Below, piece after piece: positions 16,330 to 23,450 of a stretch of DNA of 46,123 nt (within the stretch, counting starts at the first letter, position 1; every line of letters starts with the position of its first letter). The translations under genes and the position numbers were made by a program. Source of the stretch: Bacteroidales bacterium (GTDB lineage: Bacteria > Bacteroidota > Bacteroidia > Bacteroidales > UBA932); contig JAFUZO010000027.1 of NCBI GenBank assembly GCA_017476575.1, forward strand, positions 1 to 46,123, read 5' to 3'. Under the pieces are notes generated by a model. The model was given only the letters and a program-made list of their open reading frames with translations, did not search any database and was not told where the DNA came from.

Positions 16330-18423
16330 TTAACTTTCTTTTTCGTAGATGAGGACGGTGAGCGCATCCTTGCCCAGGCGGACCTTCCGCCTGCCCACGC
16401 GCGAGGCGCCGAGGCAGCGGTATTCCTTGAGCCGGTATCCGGGAACCTCGACCCGGGTGGAGCGGGTCTTGTCCTCCATGTTCGCGAGCACGATGGCCAT
16501 CCTTCCGTCGCCGATGAAGGAACGCACCTCGATGTGCGGGTTGGAACTGGTGAACCCGTCGTGGTAGGCGAAGCGCCCGTTCATCAGGAGGTCGGCATAC
16601 TCCTTCTTGACGGCGTTGACCTGGGCCAGCCAGGCCTGGTAGGTGGGCGTCTTGTCGATGAGGTCGCGGGCCCGGTAGATCTCGATGTCGTTCCGCAGCC
16701 CTTGCAGCACGGTCAGGTTCACCTTGCGCACGGCGTCGACATCGTCGCGGATGCGGCGGTCCGACACGATGATCTCCGGGAAGGTGTAGCGGAACCAGTC
16801 CACGAAGGTCCGCCGCCCGCCGATGTGCACAAAGTCGACATATTGGGCGGTCACGTCCGTCAGGTGCTCCGCGCCGATGCCCATCCCGGGGTATTTTTCG
16901 GTGATGTAGTCGCGCATTTCCTTGAGGGCCGCCGCCTTGTCGGCGATGTTGGTCAGGTGCGGCACGGGGAACTCCCCGCTGCGGTCCCAGTGGACGATGG
17001 CGCGGTCGACGGTGCCCATCTGGTCATAGAACACGCAGGAGGCCCCGTATTCATGGGCCAAGTCGGCCCAGGAACGCATCATCCTGCGCCATTTCTCGCT
17101 GCGGGGGTCAGCCACCGAGAAACTGCGGGTGTCGTAGTTCCCGAGGAAGGAGCCGTGGGCGGTGAACTTGTACTGGTCGAGCCATTCTGCCCCGGTGTTG
17201 TCGCGGAGCGTCACGTCCGCCGCTTCGCCGCTCTGGTAGAAGGAACTTTCCCGGTCGATGAGCTTGCCGTTGAAATACAGGATCAGGTGCGCCCCGTCGC
17301 GGGTGAAGCCTTGGATAGCCTCCTTCAGGCCGGCCTCGCCGCCTTGGGCGGGGTCGGGGACGTAGTCGGGATTCCCGTGGTCCATCCCGTCCTTCCACCA
17401 GCCGAAGAGCAGGAGGGCGTCGGCCCCCACGCTCTCACCCACCGACTTGACCCGTCCGGGCATGTCGGCGTAATGGAAGAAGTACTCGCCGTACTGGTGC
17501 TTGAAGATGACCCGCTGCCAGGAGCGCATCTCCTTCACCCACTGCGGCGGGTCGCGGCGCTCCATCCAGGTGTCGGCCCAGCGGCGGTAGAGCCGGGAGG
17601 TCTCGCACCAGGTGCCCTTGTAGGGGGCGATGCAGTTGGCGGAGCAGGTCCAGTCCTCCCCGGCCATGCAGTTGGGATATTTGTAGAAGCCGCATTCCAG
17701 CCGGTTGAACACACCGTCGGCGTCGGGATAGAGCCGCAGCCCGTGGAAGGTGTTCTGGAAGGTCGGGTCATGGCTGCCGAAATACAGGCCGTCCTGCTCG
17801 CCGAACAGGGCGAAGCAGTTGGCGGCGATCTCGACGTTGGGATATTGGACGGTCAGCTGCCGGAAGTACTGGGCCGGCGTCATATAGGCCTTGAGATTGC
17901 TGTTGTCGAGGATTTCCTGCCGGGGGTCGTCATAGATGGTGCCTCCGGTGTAGGTGGTGAGCAGTTTGTATCCTTCCGGAAGGGCCAGGTCGCCCACCAG
18001 CGGGTACTGGAGTTCCCGGATGATGGTGCCGGGTTCGCGGTTCTCCAGGCGCGAGGCGAAACGCACCTTGTCTTCTTCGAGCGACAGGGTGAGCGTCATG
18101 CCGAACGCCAGCCGGGTCCCTTCGCATATGAGGGATCCGTAATGGATGACGATGCTGTCGGGACCGGCGGTGATTTCCGGCTCCTGGCCGTCCGGTGTAA
18201 TCTGGATTTCCTTTCGCGCGTGGGTTTCATAGTACAGGCGCCAGAGCCCGGTCCCGCCGGCGTAGTCTTTCCCGGAGACGCGGCTCCGGAGCGAGGTAAG
18301 GTTGCCGCGGGCGTCGACGGCCGCTTCGATGGCGGGGTTCTGCAACCGGTAGGAAGGTGCGGCCGCCGCATCCAGGAGGGAAAGGACCGGCAGGAGGGAG
18401 AGGATGAATGGAATAGGGTGCAT
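16330..18423 (-). CDS. DUF6259-like TIM-barrel protein, putative glycosidase
   Basis: 697-residue exported protein with a signal peptide (about 1-22). The N-terminal half is a beta-sandwich (PSYRLQNPAIEAAVDARGN...) as found before the barrel of several alpha-glycosidase-like families. The middle has barrel-type strands: DALLLFGWWKDGMDHGN, AHLILYFNGKLID, ASCVFYDQMG, and GIGAEHLTD. The C-terminus is a small beta domain (MAIVLANMEDKTRS...). The domain call is by recall and not certain. Acidic residues at strand ends (Asp in FYDQMG, Glu in GAEHL) are candidate catalytic groups. It is the first gene of PUL1, behind the 18452-18459 box, and is followed after 18 bp by the tiny orphan gene. An exo- or endo-glycosidase role is inferred, and no EC number can be given. 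Confidence 0.7.
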   Translation of the reverse strand: MHPIPFILSLLPVLSLLDAAAAPSYRLQNPAIEAAVDARGNLTSLRSRVSGKDYAGGTGLWRLYYETHARKEIQITPDGQEPEITAGPDSIVIHYGSLICEGTRLAFGMTLTLSLEEDKVRFASRLENREPGTIIRELQYPLVGDLALPEGYKLLTTYTGGTIYDDPRQEILDNSNLKAYMTPAQYFRQLTVQYPNVEIAANCFALFGEQDGLYFGSHDPTFQNTFHGLRLYPDADGVFNRLECGFYKYPNCMAGEDWTCSANCIAPYKGTWCETSRLYRRWADTWMERRDPPQWVKEMRSWQRVIFKHQYGEYFFHYADMPGRVKSVGESVGADALLLFGWWKDGMDHGNPDYVPDPAQGGEAGLKEAIQGFTRDGAHLILYFNGKLIDRESSFYQSGEAADVTLRDNTGAEWLDQYKFTAHGSFLGNYDTRSFSVADPRSEKWRRMMRSWADLAHEYGASCVFYDQMGTVDRAIVHWDRSGEFPVPHLTNIADKAAALKEMRDYITEKYPGMGIGAEHLTDVTAQYVDFVHIGGRRTFVDWFRYTFPEIIVSDRRIRDDVDAVRKVNLTVLQGLRNDIEIYRARDLIDKTPTYQAWLAQVNAVKKEYADLLMNGRFAYHDGFTSSNPHIEVRSFIGDGRMAIVLANMEDKTRSTRVEVPGYRLKEYRCLGASRVGRRKVRLGKDALTVLIYEKES

Positions 18424-18451
18424 GTTCGTTTCGACGTGTTGTGGTCTGGGG

Positions 18452-18459
18452 CAAAGGTA
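18452..18459 (-). promoter_or_regulatory. -7 box (TACCTTTG) of the PUL1 operon
   Basis: On the minus strand TACCTTTG matches the Bacteroidota TAnnTTTG element, 28 nt before the ATG of the first PUL1 gene. A T-rich run precedes it, but no TTTG/TTG lies at the expected distance. An activator-dependent promoter is plausible for a PUL. Confidence 0.55.
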
Positions 18460-18521
18460 GGTAAAAAACGAACCTGCTGGACGGGCCTCAATGCCAAATC
18501 TAAACTCCTGTCAAGTGGTAT

Positions 18522-18552
18522 AAAACGAAAAAACAGGCTTTGGGTAGCCTGT
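18522..18552 (-). terminator. Intrinsic terminator of the DUF6377 regulator gene
   Basis: Read on the minus strand, a perfect 7-bp stem (ACAGGCT at 18552-18546, AGCCTGT at 18539-18533) with a 6-nt loop is followed by TTTTTT, CG and TTTT. It lies about 43 bp past the regulator stop and before the PUL1 promoter, so it separates the two transcription units. Confidence 0.85.
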
Positions 18553-18594
18553 AGCGCTGTTTTTTGGGTTTGCTCCGAAGGACTTGAATCTATA

Positions 18595-20136
18595 TTACAG
18601 TCCGATCTTCCGGATGCGTTCTTCGAACTCGTCGGACGGACAGAGGGACCTTTTCCGGGTCTTGGTCCGGTAGGTGTAGACGGTGGTCGGGGCACAGTGG
18701 AGGAACTGCGCGATCTGCTTGCTCGACGTGATGCCCAGCCGGATGGCGGCAAGGATGCGGAGGTGGGTGCACAGGGAGTTGTCGGCCTGCTTCTCGAACT
18801 TGAGTTCGTCGGGCATCAGGCGGTTGACCTCGTCCACGAAGTTGGGGAATATGCCCATGAAGGTGTCGTCGAAGATCCGGCAGAAGTTCTTGTATTCGGA
18901 GTCGGAGTACGAGGGCTTGCGCAGCAGCGACATGACGGCGTCGAGCCCGCCCTTGCGGGCGGCGACCCGGAGTTGGTGGCGGGTTTCGTCCACCTCGTCG
19001 ATGTAGTGGGCGCAGAGCACCATGTACCGCGAGACATAGTTGTCCTTGATCCGGTTGGCGTCCTGCAGGTACTGGTTCATCGATTCGATGGTGCCGTTCT
19101 TCTGCCGGAGGGTCCTGGCCTGGTTGAAGTAGACGGTCAGCAGGCCTCCGATGACCAGCGCCAGCAGCGAGATCAGCAGGAGGGCCGTCGTCAGCAGGAT
19201 GCGGCGGCTCCGTTCGGTCTCGGATACGATGTCGCTGATCTCCACGAGGGCCGTCCCGGTGTCGGCCATCCGGGTATAGTAGTTGCATGCGACGGCGTCT
19301 TCCATCATGACATGGATATAGCGCGAGGCCCGCCCGTAGTCGTGCCGGTCGATGAGCGTCTGGGCGAGTTCGTACAGGGAGCGCTCCTGACGGCAGTGGA
19401 TCTGCATGTCCCGGATGGCGGATTCGGCCAGCCAGAGCAACTGCTCTTCCGTCTTTCCCTGCCGGTTGTACAGGGCGGCGAGGTTGAAGGCGGTCTTGGG
19501 ATATTCGTTGCGCGGCATCCCCGGCTGGCTGTAGCAGGCGAGGAATAGGGGTTCCGCCTCGTCATCATGTCCCTCGGCGGTCAGCTGCGTGGCTTTCAGC
19601 CGGGTGCCGAGCGGGGTGTCCCCGGCCTTGCGCAGCCAGATGGCCCGCAGCGAATCGGAGCGGTGAGTGTCGATGCCCCGGCGCGAGAGGTCCTTGTACA
19701 CGTCCAGTCCGGCGATGATAAAGGTCTCCCAGAGCCGCCGGGTGTTGAAACCGGCCGTGTCGAGGGCTTCCAGCCGGGCCGCCGCATCGCTTTCTTCCGC
19801 ACGGGAGACGAGCATCCGGATCCGGGCCAGTTCGGACAGGATGGCCTGCTCCCCGTCGGTCGCTGTACGGTCGAGGATGCCGACATAGCGGATGGCTGTA
19901 TCCGTGTTCCAGATGCGCGTGAGTTCGAAGTATTGCCAGTTCTCCTCCCAGCGCAGCGAATCGGACGGAGCCGACCCGATCCGCTCCCGGAGCGAATCGA
20001 GTTGCCGTTCGAAGGCGGCATCCGTGACCGGGCGGGCCGCGATGGCTGCATCCAGGCGGTTGAACGTCTGTTGGAGCGGTGACCGGGAACAGGCTGCCGC
20101 AAAGAGTAGGGGAATAAGTGCAAGGAACCGTCGCAT
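18595..20136 (-). CDS. Membrane-spanning TPR/DUF6377-type transcriptional regulator
   Basis: 513-residue one-piece sensor-regulator. The N-terminus has a signal sequence with a possible lipobox (FAAAC, Cys16). Residues about 20-305 are helical TPR-like repeats expected to lie in the periplasm. A single membrane helix spans about 312-337, followed by a short coiled coil (RTLRQKNGTIESMNQYL). The cytosolic C-terminal region has a helix-turn-helix near 468-495 (ITSSKQIAQFLHCAPTTVYT). This layout is that of the DUF6377 regulators found beside Bacteroidota PULs. It sits immediately upstream of PUL1 on the same strand but has its own promoter and terminator, so it probably senses a periplasmic sugar and activates PUL1. 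Confidence 0.85.
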   Translation of the reverse strand: MRRFLALIPLLFAAACSRSPLQQTFNRLDAAIAARPVTDAAFERQLDSLRERIGSAPSDSLRWEENWQYFELTRIWNTDTAIRYVGILDRTATDGEQAILSELARIRMLVSRAEESDAAARLEALDTAGFNTRRLWETFIIAGLDVYKDLSRRGIDTHRSDSLRAIWLRKAGDTPLGTRLKATQLTAEGHDDEAEPLFLACYSQPGMPRNEYPKTAFNLAALYNRQGKTEEQLLWLAESAIRDMQIHCRQERSLYELAQTLIDRHDYGRASRYIHVMMEDAVACNYYTRMADTGTALVEISDIVSETERSRRILLTTALLLISLLALVIGGLLTVYFNQARTLRQKNGTIESMNQYLQDANRIKDNYVSRYMVLCAHYIDEVDETRHQLRVAARKGGLDAVMSLLRKPSYSDSEYKNFCRIFDDTFMGIFPNFVDEVNRLMPDELKFEKQADNSLCTHLRILAAIRLGITSSKQIAQFLHCAPTTVYTYRTKTRKRSLCPSDEFEERIRKIGL

Positions 20137-20140
20137 TACA

Positions 20141-20172
20141 CAAAGATAGCATCTTTTTGTCCAATAATCAAA
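20141..20172 (-). promoter_or_regulatory. Promoter of the DUF6377 regulator gene
   Basis: The minus strand has TTTG (20172-20169), a 20-nt spacer and TATCTTTG (20148-20141), a full match to the Bacteroidota -33/-7 consensus. The box ends only 4 nt before the ATG, implying a leaderless or nearly leaderless mRNA. Confidence 0.85.
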
Positions 20173-20204
20173 TACCCGCAGCCGTTATAAAAAAATCAAA
20201 AAGG

Positions 20205-20236
20205 TTTGGAATTTCCGGGAAAACATCCTACCTTTG
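20205..20236 (+). promoter_or_regulatory. Promoter of tRNA-Val
   Basis: TTTG (20205-20208), a 20-nt spacer and TACCTTTG (20229-20236) match the Bacteroidota consensus fully. The mature tRNA begins 16 nt after the box. It is back to back with the regulator promoter at 20141-20172. Confidence 0.88.
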
Positions 20237-20251
20237 CACTCCCGAACAAAC

Positions 20252-20326
20252 GAGGGCTTAGCTCAGTTGGTTTAGAGCGCTTGCTTGACAGGCAAGAGGT
20301 CGGCAGTTCAAATCTGCCAGTCCTCA
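20252..20326 (+). tRNA. tRNA-Val (GAC anticodon)
   Basis: A complete cloverleaf of 75 nt. The acceptor arm GAGGGCT pairs with AGTCCTC (one G-U), with discriminator A at 20326. The D arm is GCTC/GAGC. The anticodon stem CTTGC/GCAAG encloses loop TTGACAG with anticodon GAC (20287-20289), reading valine GUC/GUU codons. The T arm GGCAG/CTGCC encloses TTCAAAT. The CCA end is not encoded. It is followed directly by a strong terminator. Confidence 0.96.
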
Positions 20327-20335
20327 CTCGAAAAA

Positions 20336-20366
20336 GGATGGCATGGCAAATATGCCATCCTTTTTT
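20336..20366 (+). terminator. Intrinsic terminator after tRNA-Val
   Basis: A perfect 9-bp stem, GGATGGCAT (20336-20344) with ATGCCATCC (20352-20360), a 7-nt loop and six T residues (20361-20366). It ends the tRNA transcript. The next gene's promoter box begins two bases after the T-run. Confidence 0.92.
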
Positions 20367-20368
20367 GT

Positions 20369-20376
20369 TATATTTG
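20369..20376 (+). promoter_or_regulatory. -7 box (TATATTTG) of the M48 protease gene
   Basis: TATATTTG matches TAnnTTTG and ends 5 nt before the ATG at 20382. The region where a -33 element should lie is inside the tRNA terminator hairpin and has no TTTG. The leader would be essentially absent. Confidence 0.55.
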
Positions 20377-20381
20377 CCCCT

Positions 20382-21161
20382 ATGAAACGGATTTTGATCA
20401 TGATGGCGGCATGCGTGCCGCTGCTGGCGGGATGCTCGGAGCAGTTCAATGCGGCCCGTGCCCTGCAAGGCGGGGCGATGGCCGCCCAGGCCCTCACCCT
20501 TTCCGATGCCCAGGTGCAGTCCTACGTGCACCAGTACATCACCCAACTCGACGCCCAGAGCACGGTGCTCCCCGAGACGAACGCCTATACGGTGCGGCTG
20601 CGCAAGTTGACGTCGGGGCTGACCTCCGTGGAGGGCGTGCCGCTGAACTTCAAGGTCTACAAGACCGAGGAGGTCAATGCTTTCGCCTGTGCAGACGGGA
20701 GTGTGCGGGTGTACACGGGCATCATGGACCTGATGTCGGACCAGGAACTGCTCGGGGTGATCGGCCATGAAATCGGACATGTGGCCCTCAAGCACACTAA
20801 GAAGGAAATCCGGACCGCCCTCCTGACCAGCGCGGCCCTCGAAGGGCTGGCCTCGACCGGCGACGTGGCGGCCACCCTGACCGATTCCCAACTCGGCGCC
20901 CTCGGCAACGCCATCCTCAATGCCCAGTATTCCAAGAAGCAGGAGAGCGCGGCCGACGATTACGGGTACGACTTCCTGAAGGCGGCCGGCAAGAACCCGT
21001 GGGCGATGGCTCAGGCCTTCGAGAAGTTGCAGCAGGTCTCCGGCGGCTCCTCCGCCCAAAGCAGCAGGGTCGCCAACTTGTTCTCGTCCCACCCCGATAC
21101 CGAAGCCCGCATCCAGCGCATGTCCGCCCGCGCCACCAAGGAAGGCTACAGGCGCCCCTGA
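20382..21161 (+). CDS. M48-family zinc metalloprotease lipoprotein
   Basis: 259-residue lipoprotein (lipobox LLAGC, Cys18, followed by SEQ) of the Oma1/LoiP-like M48 group, thought to act in envelope protein quality control. The zinc motif is HEIGH (His129, Glu130, His133). The third ligand is in QESAADDYG (Glu188). The SSHPDTEARIQRM motif near the C-terminus is typical of the family. The start at 20382 is chosen because it begins the signal peptide; 13 in-frame codons upstream run through the terminator and promoter box. The gene overlaps the convergent kinase-like gene by 16 bp, so there is no room for a terminator between them. Confidence 0.93.
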   Translation: MKRILIMMAACVPLLAGCSEQFNAARALQGGAMAAQALTLSDAQVQSYVHQYITQLDAQSTVLPETNAYTVRLRKLTSGLTSVEGVPLNFKVYKTEEVNAFACADGSVRVYTGIMDLMSDQELLGVIGHEIGHVALKHTKKEIRTALLTSAALEGLASTGDVAATLTDSQLGALGNAILNAQYSKKQESAADDYGYDFLKAAGKNPWAMAQAFEKLQQVSGGSSAQSSRVANLFSSHPDTEARIQRMSARATKEGYRRP

Positions 21162-22000
21162 GTGTGATAGCGGACCAGGCCGTCCATCGGGTCCGGCAGG
21201 ATGGTGCCGACCGTCATGCCGTATTCGGCAGCGACCAGGGTAAGCTGGTCACGGAAATCGTAGCCGGTGGGACCGACGCAGTTGAAGGTGTACTTCCGGT
21301 AGTCGGGGTAGCGGCTGACGATGTTGTGGAAGAACGCCCGGAATCCGTCCAGCACCAGGTTCTGGAAATAGGGATGGGAATGGAGATGATACTTGATGAA
21401 GCGGCTGTAGCGGGCGCAGAAACGGTTGGGAGAGGGCTGGGTGTAGAGCCGGTCGATGAGCTCGTCCCGTGATATGCCGAAGGCATCGGCCACGGTCTTC
21501 CGTACGGAGAGGGGCAGCTCACCCCGGATGAAGTCGGAGACCAGGCGCTTGCCGAGGTAGGCGGCACTCCCTTCGTCCCCGAGGAGGAAGCCTAGCGAGT
21601 CGATGTTGAAAATCCCCGCCCCGCCGTCGTAAATGCATGTATTGGTGCCGGTTCCGAGGATGGCGGCGAAGCCAGGCTTGTCTCCGAGCAGGGCCCGGGC
21701 GGCCCCGAGGAGGTCCAGGGCGATGAAGATGCTGTCCGTCTTCTTGAACACGTCCAGCAGGTATTGCCGCATCAGTCCGTCATGGGGACGGGAGAGACGG
21801 GCTCCGTAGAAGTAGATCTGCCTGACCGTATCGGGTGCGAGGCTTTTCGGGAGGCTGCGGGCGATGTCGGTGATGATTTCCGGCCCGCTGACATAATGGG
21901 GATTGTACCCCTGGCTGCGGAAACGATGGATCTGGACCCCTTTCCGGGAGACGAGCGTCCAATCAGTCTGTTCCGAACCGCTGTACGCAATGAGGATCAT
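21146..22000 (-). CDS. BadF/NagK-like ASKHA kinase homologue with altered phosphate loop
   Basis: 284-residue protein of the BadF/BadG/BcrA ATPase fold, similar to N-acetylglucosamine kinases of Bacteroidota. The second phosphate motif (AILGTGTNTCIYDGG) is intact, the putative catalytic Asp is kept (IALDLLGAARALLG, Asp96), and GFLLGDEGSAAYLGK is typical. The first phosphate loop, normally ADSGSTKTDW, here reads AYSGSEQTDW. The usually invariant Asp is Tyr6 and the Lys is Gln. Activity may therefore be lost or changed. It lies 82 bp after hutI on the same strand and may be read from the hut promoter. There is no second ATPase gene nearby to compensate. Confidence 0.8.
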   Translation of the reverse strand: MILIAYSGSEQTDWTLVSRKGVQIHRFRSQGYNPHYVSGPEIITDIARSLPKSLAPDTVRQIYFYGARLSRPHDGLMRQYLLDVFKKTDSIFIALDLLGAARALLGDKPGFAAILGTGTNTCIYDGGAGIFNIDSLGFLLGDEGSAAYLGKRLVSDFIRGELPLSVRKTVADAFGISRDELIDRLYTQPSPNRFCARYSRFIKYHLHSHPYFQNLVLDGFRAFFHNIVSRYPDYRKYTFNCVGPTGYDFRDQLTLVAAEYGMTVGTILPDPMDGLVRYHTQGRL

Positions 22001-22039
22001 GGCTGGAAGGGCTATGGTTCAATCGTCGATACAGGCGGA

Positions 22040-22067
22040 AACCCGGCGGGAGTCATTCCCCCGGGTT
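22040..22067. other. Hairpin between hutI and the kinase-like gene
   Basis: AACCCGG (22040-22046) pairs with CCGGGTT (22061-22067). An inner stem continues inside it (GGGA 22048-22051 with TCCC 22057-22060), with one bulged base and a 5-nt loop. No T-run follows on the minus strand. It may protect the hut mRNA 3' end or attenuate read-through. Confidence 0.4.
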
Positions 22068-22082
22068 AAGGAGAAGGGTGCC

Positions 22083-23336
22083 TTATTGCGGCAGACCTTG
22101 CAGGAAGACCTGCCGGATGAAAGGGCTGTGGTGGAGGTAGGGGAGATTCGTCAGGGTCCACCCGGGGCGGGTGAGGATGAAGTCGGCCCGCTTCCCGGGG
22201 GTGATGGAGCCGGTCACGTCGCTGACACCCATTGCGTAGGCGCTGTTGAGGGTGCAGGCATTGAAGGCTTCGACGGGGGTGAGGCGCATCTGGATGCACC
22301 CGAGGGCCATCACAAAGCGCATGTCTCCGCTGGGCGCGGAGCCTGGGTTGTAGTCCGAGGCCAGGGCGACGCCGAGGCCTGCATGGATGAAGTCCTTGGC
22401 CCGTCCGTACGGGAGACCGAGGAAGAAAGAGGTGCCCGGCAGCATCGTGGGCATGGTGCCGGTGCCTTTCAGGGCTTCGATTTCCGCTTCGGTGGTCCGT
22501 TCGAGATGATCCACCGAAAGGGCTTGGTGCCGGACGCCGGCCTGGACACCGCCGCTGACGGCCAGTTCGTTAGCATGGATTTTCGGCCGGAGTCCGTAGC
22601 GGGCGGCCGCCGTGAGGATGCGGTCGGTGTCTTCCGGGGTGAAAAATCCTTCGTCGCAGAAAACATCTACGAAATCAGCCAGTGCCGCCGTGTCAGGCAT
22701 CATGTCGACGATGGCCTGGACATAGGCCTCATGGGTGTAGCCGCGCCCAACGGCGTGGGCGCCGAGGAAGGTAGGGCGGATGAGGGCGGGGGAGGTCTCC
22801 TTGATCCGGCGGATGACCCGCAGCATCTTGAGTTCATCGGCAGGATTGAGTCCGTAGCCACTCTTGATTTCGATGGCCCCGGTGCCTTGGCGGACCATCT
22901 CTCCGACCCGTTCCATCGCCTGCCGGAACAGTCCTTCTTCCGACGTCTCATGCAGCAGGTCGGCCGAGTTGAGGATGCCGCCGCCCCGTGCCGCGATTTC
23001 CTCGTAACTGAGACCCTCGATCTTGTCCAGGAACTCCCCGGCCCGGCTGCCGGCATAGACGATGTGCGTATGGCTGTCGCAGAATGCCGGCATGACCATC
23101 CCGCCTTCCGCATCAACCATATCATCGGTCTGACCGGAATGATTTGTCATTTCGAGCGGGGCCCGGAGGGCGGAGTCGGGAAATCTCATCTCTCCGAACC
23201 CCTTGATCCGTCCGTCCTCGATTTCCAGCCAGGCATCCTCCAGGACGCCCGTCTGCGCCATCTCTGCGCCCTGCTTCCGAAGCACGCCCTCCGGCACGAT
23301 GCCGACCAGCCGTCCGATGTTGATAATCCGTAGCAT
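22083..23336 (-). CDS. hutI: Imidazolonepropionase
   Basis: 417-residue amidohydrolase that opens the imidazolone ring to give N-formimino-L-glutamate, the third step of histidine breakdown, in the cytosol. The metal site HxH is in DSHTHIVYAG (His89 and His91). Other family motifs are RGGGILNSA, KSGYGL, TFLGAHAVGRGY, FCDEGFF and LASDYNPGSAP. Length is normal. It is the last hut gene and is separated from hutH by 114 bp, unlike the tight spacing elsewhere in the operon. Confidence 0.97.
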   Translation of the reverse strand: MLRIINIGRLVGIVPEGVLRKQGAEMAQTGVLEDAWLEIEDGRIKGFGEMRFPDSALRAPLEMTNHSGQTDDMVDAEGGMVMPAFCDSHTHIVYAGSRAGEFLDKIEGLSYEEIAARGGGILNSADLLHETSEEGLFRQAMERVGEMVRQGTGAIEIKSGYGLNPADELKMLRVIRRIKETSPALIRPTFLGAHAVGRGYTHEAYVQAIVDMMPDTAALADFVDVFCDEGFFTPEDTDRILTAAARYGLRPKIHANELAVSGGVQAGVRHQALSVDHLERTTEAEIEALKGTGTMPTMLPGTSFFLGLPYGRAKDFIHAGLGVALASDYNPGSAPSGDMRFVMALGCIQMRLTPVEAFNACTLNSAYAMGVSDVTGSITPGKRADFILTRPGWTLTNLPYLHHSPFIRQVFLQGLPQ

Positions 23337-23450
23337 TCTGCTTGAGTTGTAGTATTTTGATTCTCAATGTTTTAGTGGCAATCTTCTCTGCATATTGCGG
23401 AGAGGAAAATGTGGAAGTGGTTAAGAATGGGCAACATGTATTTCACGCTA

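Noticed and set aside
20252..20326. tRNA-Val as an attachment site for a mobile element carrying one of the PULs
   Set aside because: No integrase, no repeated copy of the tRNA 3' end and no mobility genes were seen in the window.
22040..22067. Intrinsic terminator of the hut operon
   Set aside because: The hairpin is convincing but lacks a T-run on the transcribed strand, so it is listed only as a hairpin.
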